Shown: positions 10,841 to 21,551, counted from the first letter of the stretch. The stretch: DNA of 64,000 nt from Trichopria drosophilae (GCA_030407085.1 CM059584.1:88586001-88650000); one strand, 5' to 3'. Translations and numbers: made by a program. The notes: a model not told the origin generated them from the sequence alone.

Positions 10841-11496
10841 TCATAAACGGGGCATGGCGTCGCGGGAGGTGGCGGCTAGACCGGCACAGTCGAACGCAGT
10901 TTGTGCCTCGACCGAGACGAAATTCTCGTCTAATTCCCGGTAGGTTCCATTACGGCTGCTCCAGGTTCCGTTGGCCGTATCCAATTTTATCCCGAATGCA
11001 TGCAGGAAGTCAATTCCAAGGACACAGGGGTAAATTATTGGTCCCACTTTACAACACCGGCGAGGGGGACTAGGGCTCCGTACGCGACCCGTAGTTGTTC
11101 GTCGGCGTCGCGCATGAATCGGGCTACTACTTTTTCATACGAGAGACCGAGGTATGACCTCGAGGCTCCCGTGTCGATAAGGGCTCTGATGGATTTTCCA
11201 TTGATCGCTAGCCGAATAAATGTCCGTAGATCGACTTCCATTCGGGAGAGATCCGCTTCGGCTCCTTCCACCGGTGCGTATGTCTCGGCAAACGCAGCAT
11301 GGAAACGCGACGATGCGTACTGACGCGAGGGGGAGGGAGGACACAAAGACGCGGGTCGGCTCGATATATTGGGGAATCTACGCGTGCTACATCGCCCTTC
11401 TTGCCGGTTACGGACGGCGGAGAGTTTGGATGGATTAGCTAGGGGGGACCTGGGGAACTCTGTTCTCCCCTCTAGTAGTTTCTCGACCGAGTTCAC
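10841..11496 (-). pseudogene. Ty3/gypsy protease region
   Basis: Upstream of the reverse transcriptase on the same strand, the frame from 11496 encodes a retropepsin-like domain. ALIDTGASRSYLG contains the catalytic DTG, preceded by MEVDLRTFIRLAINGKSI and followed by a VPLAGVVKW stretch. A frame change near 11040 leads into YPCVLGIDFLHAFG, the usual hydrophobic flap and C-terminal strand. Catalytic residues look intact, but the polyprotein is broken on both sides. Confidence 0.75.
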
Positions 11497-11846
11497 GCGC
11501 AGACGGGGCAGTTATTACTGTTCCAGCCGGGGTACCCGCAAACACGACAAAAATACCCTATCGGCTGAGTGCATTCCCGGTACACATGTCCTACCTGCTT
11601 GAAATTGTAGCAGCGGACGGTAGCACTAATTGTGTTTGATTTCTGCGCTACTTGCGGGTGTACGCGGGGAACGGCTCTTAGCAGTGGCGGAATTCGCAGC
11701 AGCGCGAGAGGGGACAGCGAGACTGCCTGGGCTAGATCGCGTGGTAGAGGGGGCTGTGCCTTCGGCACTGGACGCGAAGTCTCAGCCAGATCCGCGAGGC
11801 TCGTGCCGCGAGCACGGTGTTGCGCTTTCTCCGTATCGCGGAACAT
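11493..11846 (-). pseudogene. Gypsy gag nucleocapsid fragment
   Basis: The fragment ends with two zinc-knuckle-like clusters: CYNFKQVGHVYREC, in which the second cysteine of CCHC is replaced, and CRVCGYPGWNSNNCPVC. The upstream part is proline/arginine-rich. The capsid portion of gag is not recognisable beyond 11846, so the 5' half of the element is lost or too diverged. It overlaps the protease frame by four bases, a normal gag-pol arrangement in this family. Confidence 0.65.
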
Positions 11847-12629
11847 CGGGGGAAGGGAGGAAAAGAAATAGAAGGTATGACGGGCAAGCAGAAGGAAAAG
11901 GACGGCGATTTAGAGTTTAATAGGATAGGTGTGTGCCGGCGGTGTGGAAGGGGGCGAGTAAGGAGATTTCGTATTATAGCACAGGGTACTTACGTTCCCT
12001 CTGGTGTGTAAGAGAGAGAGAGATGCAACATATTAAGCTTCCTCGAGCGGGGAGGGACAGCGGAATTTCCGTGTCCTGGAAAGAGGCGGACGGGAGATCA
12101 TTGTGATTCCCAAAAGTGCAGTCCCCAACGATTGTTCGCAAAAATTGTGGCGAATTCCCCTATTTTGTTTGCGTTCAGCCCCTAAATAGTGTGTGAGTGT
12201 GAGCTGCGAAAGTTGGATCCTGCAGAGTTTTCGATGAACCTGAAGGATGGACTCTGAAATACTGTCAAGGACAGTTTATTTCTCGTGAGTACCGCCGCCC
12301 CACCTATTTTTTTGTGCCCCCTTTTCTTTTCGCTCCCCTCTAGTATAACCGGTCATATCACAAGAAATTCTCCCTTCGCGTGAATTTCGAACTCCTACCC
12401 TTTGTGTGTTTCGGTCGTCCTTTTTGTTGTCGCGACCCAAAACTTATGTACAGCCCCTTCAACTCACGGAAAATACATATTTTGTTGTAAAGTAGATTTT
12501 GGAGTTTGAGTTTTTATATAACCCCTTTTTTCCAATCGGAATTTAGACTTAAAATTGGTATCCCTCGTAGGGACCATATTTTGAGTTGTGTTGCGTATTC
12601 TAATAATTTTTGTTCTGCCCTTATCCAAC
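11847..12629. other. Unassigned sequence between gypsy fragment and TIR element
   Basis: There is no credible gene. A short purine tract (GAGAGAGAGAGA) lies near 12012. Sequence from about 12280 to 12600 has C/T-rich stretches and could be a remnant 5' LTR or UTR of the minus-strand gypsy element, but I found no matching second LTR. Confidence 0.35.
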
Positions 12630-13848
12630 CCGAAAAAAGGGTTATAAAGAGATACCAGGCGCGTTTAAACTAAAGGATACTAATCTAGAACTTTTTTTCA
12701 ATCAGAGATGGGATCATTTAAATTGAGCTTCGAATCTCAATTTTCGTGTCCAACATCGAACTCTAACCTAACAAATTCTCTCATTTCAATGTTGAATAAT
12801 TTAAATTTAATCTGCATATTCGTTTTTGCGGACGTACAAAACCCACACAATATCTTCAAATCATTTTTTCTGAATTAACTGATAAAAGAGATAGTAAAAG
12901 ATTCCTAATGGTACAAATTTTTATCAATTAAGGTAATTCAAATTCACTAAAAAAATGCGTCGATTCGTTCATTCAATACTTCTAAGAAACTGGGAGACAG
13001 TTTTTATTTTCTCGAAAAAGCCGGAGTTAATAAACACATAGTTCTGCAACTCATTTTCTCAATTCAGCAGTAGATAATTCAAATGCAATTCGCATTTTCA
13101 TTGTTTCATTCGTTTAATAACAGTGCCAATCTGCTCCGGAATTTTTTATTGGCAAAATATAAAGCAAATTCGTGAAAGGTCTCAAATCGAAATAACTCAC
13201 TGTGTGAAATGTTTGTTAGTTTAAATTCAATTTATAATCATCCTGTTTTCATCGTTCAAAAATAATCATAAACGCTAGAGTAATTTTGTTGATAAACAGT
13301 TAGGAGAAGTAATGAAAAATTCTTAATGAAACATATTATCCTCATTTACTTTTTCGAGAAAATAAAAAAAAAGAAAATCCAATAAAACCATAAACTACAA
13401 ATGAACGCCGTACATAAAAATAACTGTTATTGAACAGAAAGTATAAACTTTCTTATATTACACAGGAAAAATTAATAGCTAAAAGTACAAACTTATTGTT
13501 AGAAAAAAAAACGAAAATAAAAAATGTGTACCATTAGGAATCTTTTACTATCTCTTTTATCAGTTAATTCAGAAAAAATGATTTGAAGGTATTTAATCAT
13601 TATTGTACGACCGAAAAAACGAATATGCAGGTTAAATTTAAATTATTCAAAATTGAAATGAGAGAATTTGTTAGGTTAGAGTTAGATGTTGGACATAAAA
13701 ATTGAGATTCTAGACTGAATTAAAATAATCCCATATCTAATTGAAAGAATCTTTTATATTAGGATCCTTTAGTTTAAATTCGCCGGTTTATGTGTATGGA
13801 GAAATTACATTGCAGACTGGTATCTCCTTATGAACCGATTTGGGAAAA
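12630..13848. mobile_element. Non-coding element with about 270-bp terminal inverted repeats
   Basis: The left arm (about 12630-12923) and right arm (about 13526-13848) are inverted copies. Both include CCTTTAGTTTAAA, TTCTCTCATTT, GAATATGCAG and AATGATTTGAAG in matching order. The right arm has an extra block of about 35 bp near 13785-13817. The central 600 bp has no open frame. Long TIRs with no transposase suggest a non-autonomous DNA transposon. No clear target duplication was found, so the outer boundaries are approximate. Confidence 0.65.
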
Positions 13849-13934
13849 CATACATTGATATTTAGTCAAATATCTAGTTAACAAATGGTAATTTATGACC
13901 ATTTCATTATTTCTTGCTACTTTTACTTGCTATT

Positions 13935-14151
13935 TGTATAAATCAAATATTTATTACTTCTTTGAGATACATACTGAGGTTATTGTTATTGCATTATACT
14001 GAGCTTGTTATTGCACTGCATCATCATTGCCAACATTGATCATTTAAAGTTTTATGTTTTTACTGAATGTTGGAAATTTCTGATGATTTTAACCTCACCC
14101 GCAAGCGTTCACTTATTCGAATAAAACATCTGACTGTTTCGAAACATCCTT
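13935..14151 (+). repeat. Direct repeat, left copy (about 215 bp)
   Basis: Shares with 15989-16203 the run TTACTTCTTTGAGATACATA, a TTATTGCATTATACTGAG block, GCCAACATTGATCATTTAAA and CATCTGACTGTTTCGAAACA. The pair lies about 2.05 kb apart in the same orientation and brackets the TIR element. Confidence 0.85.
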
Positions 14152-14158
14152 AAATCAG

Positions 14159-15629
14159 AAAATTTTTATCTGACCCGGATCAAATGTGTTTCTTATATGT
14201 ATATACCTATTATAATGAGCCAATTCCAACTCGGACAATTTTCGTCAAAGATGAGAAGAATTCATTGGGATTCTGTACAGATGTGGAAGGGTTGGTTGAT
14301 CAATTAAAACCGAACCTTTATAAGGACGAAGAGTGGCGACTGTTTATTGATTCATCGAAAAGAAGTCTTAAAGCTGTTTTGCTTCATAACGAGAATACCT
14401 AAAAAATAGCTAACGCAACGAAGCTCAAAGGGACTTACAAGAATATGCAAATAGTATTGGAGATAATAAGGTATTCGGAACATCAATGGAAAGTTTGCGG
14501 TGATCCGAAAATTTTAAACACCATTCTAGGCCAACGATCAGGTTTTACGAAAAATCCCTGCTTTTTATGTTTGTGGAATAGTAGGGAGAGGGCAAATCAT
14601 TATGCACAGACAGAATGACCTAGAAGAACGTAATTTCATCCAGGATCAGGGAACGTTATACGCAGACCATTGATTGATCCTTCGAAAATTCTGCTGCCAC
14701 CTCTTCCTATCAAGCTTGGGCTGACGAAGCAGTTTGTTAACGCTCTGCATAAAGATGTTCAATGTTTTCAATATTTAGGAGCGAAGTTTTCCGCGATAAG
14801 TGATGCGAAGTTAAAAGAGGGTATCTTTGATGGTTCGAAGATAAAAAATCCAACTCTCTTTCGAAACAAAAATTTTATTAAACAGCATTCAAAGCAGAGT
14901 GGCAAAATTTCAAGAATGTATCTCAGAACTTTTTAGGAAATCACAGGAGTGAGAATTACCAGAATTTGGTTGAAGTATTGTTAGAAAATTTTAAACAATT
15001 AGGTTGTTTAATGAATCCCACATTCCACTTCCTACATTCTGATCTTAACTGCTTCCCTGAAAACCTTGGAGACTACAGTGAAGAACCAGGACGACGATTC
15101 CATCAAGACATAAGTGAAATGGATAATCGACACCAAGGAAAGTAGGATGTCAACATGATAGCTGTTGAACACTAAAGAGAGAAATGGATCAGAATGAAAG
15201 AAAGAGAAAGAGAAATCCATTTCATAGATCATTCGATAGAAAAAGAGTTTGCTACGTGAGAAATGCTACATACGAAGAATATAAAAGAAAGCACGAATCA
15301 AATCTGCAAAATATGTTTTTAAATAATTTATATCCACATTTCTTGTTATTTGCAATTTTATCAATATTTTTTGATAACAGAGCTCAACAGCTTTCAGTTT
15401 ATAATTCTTGAAGTAAAAATACATCAGAACAACAGTCAATCTAATCTAGATAAAATAAAATGCTCCAAAATTGCGTAGGCACATGAATATGTGTTTCGGT
15501 ATATTTAGCTATTATGACGCGATTTTGTAATAGGTGTCAGAGATAGAGCCTAACAGATTTCGGATTCTGTATTATCTCATTATAATATATAAGAAACACA
15601 TTTGATCCGGGTCAGACAAAAATTTTCCG
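14159..15629 (+). mobile_element. TIR-bounded remnant of an unnamed transposase family
   Basis: Inverted repeats of about 55-60 bp lie at 14159-14219 and 15577-15629 (core TGACCCGGATCAAATGTGTT on the left, its complement on the right). Between them is a decayed frame of a recurrent arthropod TE protein. The TIRs directly abut the surviving coding part, so the N-terminal half has been deleted. I cannot assign a superfamily. Confidence 0.65.
14220..15250 (+). pseudogene. Transposase-like protein remnant (EEWRLFIDSS family)
   Basis: The decayed frames keep the family's order of motifs. DEEWRLFIDSSKRSLKAVLL lies near 14325-14385, then GFTKNPCFLCLWNSRERA (about 14540-14592), and PLIDPSKILLPPLPIKLGL with TKQFVNALHKD (14667-14757). 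Next come LGAKFSAISDAKLKEGIF (about 14775-14835) and finally FPENLGDYSEEPGRRFHQDI (about 15053-15112). Many stops and frameshifts separate them, and the N-terminal zinc-binding part typical of relatives is absent. The function is unproven; multicopy occurrence and the flanking TIRs argue for a transposase. Confidence 0.7.
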
Positions 15630-15988
15630 AATTTTTGCACACATATTAAAGTGATTTTTGTATTTTTTTTCACTATTTTTTTTTCGATTTAATCAAAATT
15701 TCAGGATGTTTGGCTAAATGGGCTTTAGTTTCACATTTGAAGCATTAATGTACAAAAAAATACATACATGATCATACTCAGGAAAATTTGTCCAAATTTT
15801 CCCGAATGCAGTAATGTTGTTTTTCGCAATGTTTTGCTATTTTTTGCGATTTACTCGAAATTCGGGGGTTTACGGGCTAAAGGGACTTCAGATTCGGACA
15901 CAGCTCGTCAAAATACATACAGAGTACTAGTAGGTCTGGTTAAAATTACAAACCACTTTTATTTTTTTGTGGGCGGGTGTTATCATTG
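15630..15988. other. Non-coding AT-rich spacer
   Basis: This lies between the right TIR and the right direct repeat. It contains two similar passages (AATTTTTGCACAC...TTTTTTCACTATTTTTTTTTCG near 15637-15690, and GTTTTTCGCAATGTTTTGCT near 15818-15840), so a short internal duplication is possible. No gene is seen. Confidence 0.35.
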
Positions 15989-16203
15989 GTATAAATCAAC
16001 TATAATTACTTCTTTGAGATACATACTGAGATTATTGTTATTGCATTATACTGAGATTGTTATTGCATTGTATTATCATTGCCAACATTGATCATTTAAA
16101 GTTTTCAGCTCTTACGGAATGTTCGCAATTTCTGATGATTTTAACCTCACCCGTAAGCGTTCGGTTATTTGAATAAAAACATCTGACTGTTTCGAAACAT
16201 CCT
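15989..16203 (+). repeat. Direct repeat, right copy (about 215 bp)
   Basis: This is the second copy of the block at 13935-14151, with scattered substitutions. The two copies could be a duplicated target segment or the ends of a larger decayed element enclosing the TIR remnant. Confidence 0.85.
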
Positions 16204-16465
16204 TCCCGGCAATATCGATTTGGGTTTTCAACTGCCACCATGCCACGTGTTCCATGTGAAACAGTCGACATTCACATGTTCACCAATTGTCTCGTTGGGG
16301 AGAATGGCCCAAAAATACATAAACTTTAAAATTCAATTTACAAACGAACCATGTCGTGCTGAAAATTATATTTACACCATCGGCTTCAGAAAAAAAATCT
16401 TCATCATGGTATATCTCTTATATTATATATATAGCACAATAATAATCACATATAAATATACGTAC

Positions 16466-16644
16466 GTATAGAAATAGAAACCTTAGTAACCTCTTGTGCG
16501 TTAGTATATAAAGGACATTGCCAGATGCTCGGTCGATCACTGGTAATCTGTGTATTTTATTCTTAATTAAGCATGTTATAGCATCATATAAAGAAGCCTC
16601 AGGTTCAATGCTAATCAGCGGACGCACTTCGTCTTTTAACGCTT
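16466..16644 (-). CDS. SNF4Agamma: AMP-activated protein kinase gamma subunit, one internal exon (CBS2)
   Basis: This exon encodes part of the energy-sensing regulatory subunit of AMPK, which binds AMP, ADP and ATP through CBS motifs. It is preceded by TTACAG and followed by GTACGT, good acceptor and donor sites. It begins with two bases of a split codon and ends in phase 0. The peptide starts [20 protein letters not shown] and includes [10 protein letters not shown], whose His-Arg pair contributes to nucleotide binding in CBS2, and [19 protein letters not shown]. This is closely similar to insect and human gamma subunits, with no stop or frameshift. No neighbouring exon is visible in the window, so the introns are long and TE-filled, or this is an isolated copy. 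Confidence 0.9.
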
Positions 16645-17031
16645 CTGTAATTCAATATACAAATTGTAGATTACTCATTAATGACGATGTCATCAATATT
16701 TATCGAATTAACACAATAGCTATGATTTTAAAAAGGCCCATTTTACAAAAATAAATTATTCGGTGAAATTGATCACAATAATACATTTCGTATCAAGGGT
16801 GAAAAATAAGTTATTACAGGGAGAGTGATAAAAGCGGTGAGAGGGGTGCAACTGATGCTCGGTGGAATGGTAAACGGTCATAAGTAAACTGTAAAGTAAG
16901 CGATTTTAAGACGGTCGTAAGTGATCGTAAACTCTTGTAAATTGCTTGTAAAGTTAGGGTAAGCTCGGGTGAGATGAGATACTTTTTGCAAAATTATTTC
17001 TCATACCGCACAAGCTAATCTATCATAAGTA
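16645..17031. other. Probable intronic sequence
   Basis: This lies upstream of the acceptor of the AMPK-gamma exon (minus-strand sense). There is no coding potential. 16860-16960 has repeated GTAAACGGTCATAAGTAAAC-like phrases (a run of GTAA/CGTAAGT motifs) that look like short degenerate repeats. Confidence 0.4.
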
Positions 17032-17033
17032 TA

Positions 17034-17320
17034 CAGGGTGTCCCATTTTAATGTACCACCTCTGATATCTCTTCAGATATGCAATTTCACGAAAAATCTT
17101 TCAGACAAAAGTTATAGGATTTGGAGTAGGCCATCCAAAAACAACCCTGCCGTTGTAATAATCTTGACCTTGATATAACGTTGGAAATGCTTTTCAAGGA
17201 CAATGACAGAGTTATTTTTGGATAGCCCCCTCCAAGTTCTATAACTTTTGTCTGAATGATTTTTCGTGAAATTGCAGATCTGAATAGATATCAGGTAATA
17301 CATTAAATTGGAACACACTG
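17034..17320. mobile_element. Mariner-type MITE, 287 bp, TA target duplication
   Basis: The terminal inverted repeat starts CAGGGTGTCCCA on the left and CAGTGTGTTCCA on the right, and it extends almost to the centre with matching segments (GACAAAAGTTATAG, TTTTTCGTGAAATTGCA). TA flanks both sides (17032-17033 and 17321-17322). There is no coding sequence. Confidence 0.8.
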
Positions 17321-17632
17321 TATAGTGTATGTAATGATTATTTGGTATCTGAACTATCGGAGTACACGATTTTTTTAAATTATTTTACGTCGACTTTTGT
17401 GAACCCACATTGGCGTTATTAGACACTTGTAAACAAATACAGAGGTGTCCCAATGACAGATGGCAGAGGCCGGGCTCGAACCACGATCACACGATTAATG
17501 AAGTATGTTTCGCTGTTTTTCATCCGTGAAAGTATACGTAGAAATAAAAAATTTTACAAATTGATGGGTGAGACGGGACACGGTCAAAAAATGAAATTAA
17601 AGGCCACAACATCAGGTTTTCGAAATGTCGAG

Positions 17633-17633
<1 letters not shown>

Positions 17634-17689
<56 letters not shown>
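17634..17689. repeat. (AC)n microsatellite
   Basis: About 28 perfect AC dinucleotides, in the 5' region of the R1-type LINE. Confidence 0.95.
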
Positions 17690-17690
<1 letters not shown>

Positions 17691-17832
17691 CGGAGTCTTG
17701 CTGGTTCCTTCTAACGGGCGCGTCCCCAGGTGGCGGATCAGGGAATGCTGGTAAAAGGTATCGGAGAAATAAAATATCCGACGTGGACCAAAGAACTAGC
17801 TAGGGGAAGGAACCCCGAACAATAAACCAACT

Positions 17833-18082
17833 ATGGAAGATCAGCTGCAGATAAAAGCTTACGGTGCAGGGGTCGGATCCCCAGTATCGGCGTCGGGTAC
17901 GAGTGAGCAAGCGGGCTCTCCGGCGTCGTTATCAGGCAACCGCAGTGTTGTTGGGGTTGGTGACTGGGCCCCAACAGCATTAAATGTTACAAATGACATT
18001 CTGTCCGGAAAGCACGCACCCACGCACGCACCCACGCACGCACGCACGCACCCACGCACACACGCACGCACGCACGCACACA

Positions 18083-18126
<44 letters not shown>

Positions 18127-18143
18127 CGAACAAGAAACCAAGT
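17833..18143 (+). repeat. Duplicated ORF1 start plus GCAC/CA microsatellite
   Basis: 17833-18009 is a near-identical copy of the first about 175 bp of the LINE ORF1 at 18144, including its ATG and upstream CCCGAACAA context. It is followed by an imperfect (CGCACGCACCCA)n tract that resolves into pure (CA)n up to 18121. Together with the AC tract at 17634 this forms a unit of about 311 bp repeated through a microsatellite. The upstream ORF1 start is followed by an open frame that runs through the CA tract and ends shortly after. Confidence 0.8.
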
Positions 18144-19559
18144 ATGGAAGATCAGCTGCAGATAAAAGCTTACGGTGCAGGGGTCAGATCCCCAGTACCG
18201 GCGTCAGGTACGAGTGAGCAAGCGGGCTCTCCGGCGTCGTTATCAGGCAACCGCAGTGTTGTTGGGATTGGTCACTCGGCCCCAACAGCATTAAATGCTA
18301 CAAGTGACACTCTGTCAGGAAAGGCGCACGAGACTGTAAGTTTCGAGCGCCTGGAAGAGAAACTTCAGCTCCTTGTGGAATTTATCCAGGAAAAGAAAAA
18401 TGTCCACAAGAAGCTCAAGAATATGGCCAAAGGCACACTGCGTGCCTTTAGCCATTACGCCAAGGCACGAGAAAGTTCGGGGGCTTCGAGGGCGTCGGTC
18501 ACCTGCCAGGACGGGGCGAGCCAAACGTCGCCCCTATTCCGTAAGCCCCCCGAACGTCCGCAACGTAAAGGACCCTCGCCGCTGAAGCTGCCAGCGACAA
18601 AACGGGTCAGGAAAGAAGAGGATAAAGAGGAACGCCCCGTATCACCAGCTGCAGAACAACGGCGGCAACCCCAGTCGGAAGACCAGGAGTGGGTTACGGT
18701 GGTCAGAAACGGCCTAAAGAAGAAGGCGAAGCAGCAGCAGCAGCAACAACAACCGCAACAGCATCAGCAGCAACAATATCCGCATCAGCAACAACAGCAA
18801 CAACGACGGCAGCAGCAGCAGCAGCAACAACATCAGCAGCAGCAGGGAACGGATGTCGGCAAGCGACACAGGGGGAAGCCGGAATCAAAAGCCGGCCTCC
18901 GACCCTTCCGCCCCGATGCCATCAAGATCAAGGCAGCGGACGGTGCGTCATATGTCGACATCCTGAAGACCATGAAAGCTGCGCCAGAACTGCAAAAGTT
19001 AGGAGAAAGGGTGACCGCCATCAGGCGGACGAAAGCAGGCGAACTGCTCATACAGCTTGCAATGCCTGGCGTGTGCACCCAAGAGCTCCAAGCAGCGGCC
19101 ACTTCCATCCTAAAAGGGACAGCTGTCGTACAGGCACTGTCTCATAAGGAAGCCATCACCATCAAGGACATGGATGAGGCCACAACTCGGGAGGAGGTGG
19201 CACAGGCCATCATTCAGATGACTTCACCGGAAGCAGTGACCCCTGAGAATATCAAGCTCAGGGGAGCATATAGCGAAACCCAGGCGGCCAATATCTTGCT
19301 TCCCGTCGCAGTAGCAAACACACTGCTGCAAAAGGGGAAGCTTAAAATTGGCTGGGTTAATTGCCGGGTTCGACTGCGCGAGGGACCCCCACGCTGTTAC
19401 AGGTGCCACGAGAGCGGACATCTGGCAAGGGGTTGTAAGAGCGCGGTCGATCGCTCGGCGCAGTGCTTCCGGTGTGGCAAGGAGGGCCACAAGATTGAGG
19501 ACTGCGTAGCCAAACATCGTGCAACGCAGGAGGTTGGAGCACAGACCAACAATGGCTAA
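18144..19559 (+). CDS. R1-type LINE ORF1 (gag-like, CCHC zinc knuckles)
   Basis: This 471-residue RNA-binding ORF1 protein of a non-LTR retrotransposon would coat the element RNA. The N-terminal 190 residues are charged and low-complexity. Residues about 195-235 are a glutamine-rich tract encoded by imperfect CAG/CAA repeats. A conserved middle domain follows ([36 protein letters not shown]). Residues about 418-454 hold two CCHC knuckles, [14 protein letters not shown] and [14 protein letters not shown]. The frame is intact. Its stop overlaps the ORF2 ATG by eight bases, as in R1-clade and related elements. The N-terminus is duplicated upstream. An intact ORF1 with a broken ORF2 suggests a fairly recent copy. 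Confidence 0.85.
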   Translation: MEDQLQIKAYGAGVRSPVPASGTSEQAGSPASLSGNRSVVGIGHSAPTALNATSDTLSGKAHETVSFERLEEKLQLLVEFIQEKKNVHKKLKNMAKGTLRAFSHYAKARESSGASRASVTCQDGASQTSPLFRKPPERPQRKGPSPLKLPATKRVRKEEDKEERPVSPAAEQRRQPQSEDQEWVTVVRNGLKKKAKQQQQQQQPQQHQQQQYPHQQQQQQRRQQQQQQQHQQQQGTDVGKRHRGKPESKAGLRPFRPDAIKIKAADGASYVDILKTMKAAPELQKLGERVTAIRRTKAGELLIQLAMPGVCTQELQAAATSILKGTAVVQALSHKEAITIKDMDEATTREEVAQAIIQMTSPEAVTPENIKLRGAYSETQAANILLPVAVANTLLQKGKLKIGWVNCRVRLREGPPRCYRCHESGHLARGCKSAVDRSAQCFRCGKEGHKIEDCVAKHRATQEVGAQTNNG

Positions 19560-20490
19560 GGTGCTCCAAATAAACCTCAATCACTGTGCGGTGGCCCAGG
19601 ACCTGCTGTTTCAACTGGTCAAGGAGGAGAAGGCCGATATCGCCGTCATCAGCGAGGCTTCCCGGGATCTTTGTAAACGGAGCTGGGTGAAGGATTCCAC
19701 CAGCAAGGCGGCCATCTGGGTGTGTGGGAATCTCCACATATCCAATAAGATGTCCGACCCCCTGCCCAGCTTCACATGGGTGGAGGTGGCTGGTATAAGA
19801 CTATACAGTTGCTACCTCCCTCCCAGTCTTACCATCGAAGAGTTCCAAGGATCCCTGGAGGCCATCGTCGCCAGTGCAAGAACCTCTCGACTTCCACTAG
19901 TGATCGGGGGGGACTTCAATGCATGGGCGACGGAATGGGGTAGCGCAAAGACCAATCATCGAGGATATACCATCATTGAGGCCATCTCGTTACTGGAGTT
20001 GGAGATCGCTAACACGAAGTGAAAGCCGACCTACTCCAAGGCCGGCAAATCCTCCGTAGTCGACCTGACCTTCGTCGATCCAAAATTGATGGGGGAAGGG
20101 TTGGACTGGAAAGTTAGCGACCGATCCACGGGCAGTGACCATCTAATCTTGGTGTACCAGCTCCAACTGACTGGTAGAGCAGCAAGAAGGGTTCAAAGTT
20201 CGAGGACAGAGAGATGGGCACCGGCCACCTTCGATCAAGAGATGTTCCTTTACGTCTTGGAACAGATGGAGGTGGAGGGAACAGCGGACGAGAGAGCCAA
20301 ATGCCTCACCCGATCTTTAACAGCGGCCTGCGATGCCTCTATGGCCGTGAAATCAAATCCTCGCGGCCGATCCCCGGTTTACTGGTGGAACGAGGACATC
20401 GCAGCTATTCGTCGAGAGTGCCTTCGGGCTCGAAGGCTGCACCAGAGAGCACCTCATAAGCCCCGGTACTACCAACTCGCCGCGGACTAG
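19552..20490 (+). pseudogene. R1-type LINE ORF2, endonuclease domain only
   Basis: ORF2 starts at ATG 19552, inside the ORF1 stop region ([19 protein letters not shown]). It carries the apurinic-like endonuclease that nicks target DNA. Motifs in order are the INLN asparagine, the ISEASRD glutamate, GGDFNAWATEWGS, and GSDHLIL. One in-frame TGA at 20020-20022 interrupts the domain, and the frame continues past it. After HQRAPHKPRYYQLA the sequence ends at 20490 in unrelated DNA, so the reverse transcriptase is absent. Loss of the 3' part is unusual for LINEs, which normally lose the 5' end, and points to a later deletion. Confidence 0.85.
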
Positions 20491-20960
20491 ACTTCGCTTC
20501 GTTTAGGCGTCAATTGCGCATTTGTTGGCAAACGCCTATTTTGCTCCATCATTGCACAATATACTAATTTTTTCATGAATGTGTAAACAGTTAGTTCTCA
20601 AATGCGTTCAATTTCGGCATCTTGCGAAAAATCGCCTTTTTCTCAGGACGTGCGACAAAAAAAAATGTTTAGTCGGCGTAGAAAACATATTTCATTTTCT
20701 AAGTTTTAGGTCAAGATATTATAGGTTTGGAAACAAATTATTTAAAGCTATCTCTTAATTATGAGATTTATATTCGAAATATCTCTTATAGAGTGAAATT
20801 CATAAATACATTTTTTCCAAGAAGTACAGATGAAGGCAATGTTTACAAAATACATGTTTCTCTAACTTCATTGTTTTCGATAACAAAACAATGCTCAATT
20901 CAGGCACGATCTGTTCGGAAATCAGTCGCATTATATGAGACTAGGCCGATAGAGGAAACT
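20491..20960. other. Unassigned AT-rich flank
   Basis: There is no gene or repeat that I can name between the truncated LINE and the microsatellite in which the BEL element sits. TTGGCAAACGCC at 20525 also occurs in the BEL LTR (TTGGCAAACGCCACG), a short match that may be chance. Confidence 0.35.
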
Positions 20961-21074
20961 TATAATAATAATGATATTCAAAATGGTCATTACTATTACC
21001 ATTGTCACCATCATTACAATGATCACCATCATCATCATCCTAATTATTATCATGTCCACCAACGCCATCATTAT
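20961..21074. repeat. Imperfect CAT/ATT trinucleotide microsatellite, left part
   Basis: Loose (CAT)n/(ATT)n-type sequence runs up to the first base of the BEL 5' LTR. The same kind of sequence continues after the 3' LTR at 27789, so the element landed inside it. Confidence 0.8.
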
Positions 21075-21544
21075 TGTCGCGCTTTGTAATTTGCGCTTTA
21101 TAGAGATTATGAACTTTAGCGCCACTTTTGTTTGCCAGTAGCGCCATCTATAATTTATTTATATTTTAAGTTCGTTAACGACTCAAGTTGTTTTTCCGTT
21201 GATGCGAGGTTGGCAAACGCCACGTTTTCTTTTTCAATTTTCGCACGTCGCTTGAACGACACGCAACGCTGGTGCGCGCGACAGTTGTATCTCAAAATTG
21301 GCACGTTCAGTTTAATATAATTCCAAATATTTGTACTGTGTGCAGGATCAAATTTCGTGATACGCGCAGTGCTGCATAATATTGTAATAATTGAGAGTTT
21401 AAGTGAAATATTGAATGGCTTTGAATCAAGGATCAGTGGATTTATATGACCCCTGTGCCCTTGGACTCCTCACCGTGCTACCATTCGGATCCTGAATCTT
21501 TTCATTTCTACATTCTGACTACGAGTTCCTCCGATATCGTAACA
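21075..21544 (+). repeat. BEL 5' LTR (470 bp)
   Basis: Runs from TGTCGCGCTTTG to GATATCGTAACA. It is nearly identical to 27356-27788 but longer by a 37-bp block near 21482-21525. It should contain the promoter and start of the element transcript; I did not pin down a TATA box. Confidence 0.9.
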
Positions 21545-21551
21545 GATTTTT

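Noticed and set aside
17471..17500. A tRNA-like B-box on the minus strand (complement of GGGCTCGAACC)
   Set aside because: There is no matching A-box or cloverleaf within the expected distance, so a single 11-bp match is not enough for a tRNA or SINE call.
18689..19147. Ala/Thr-rich frame overlapping LINE ORF1
   Set aside because: It is the shifted reading of the CAG/CAA-rich Q tract inside a well supported ORF1.
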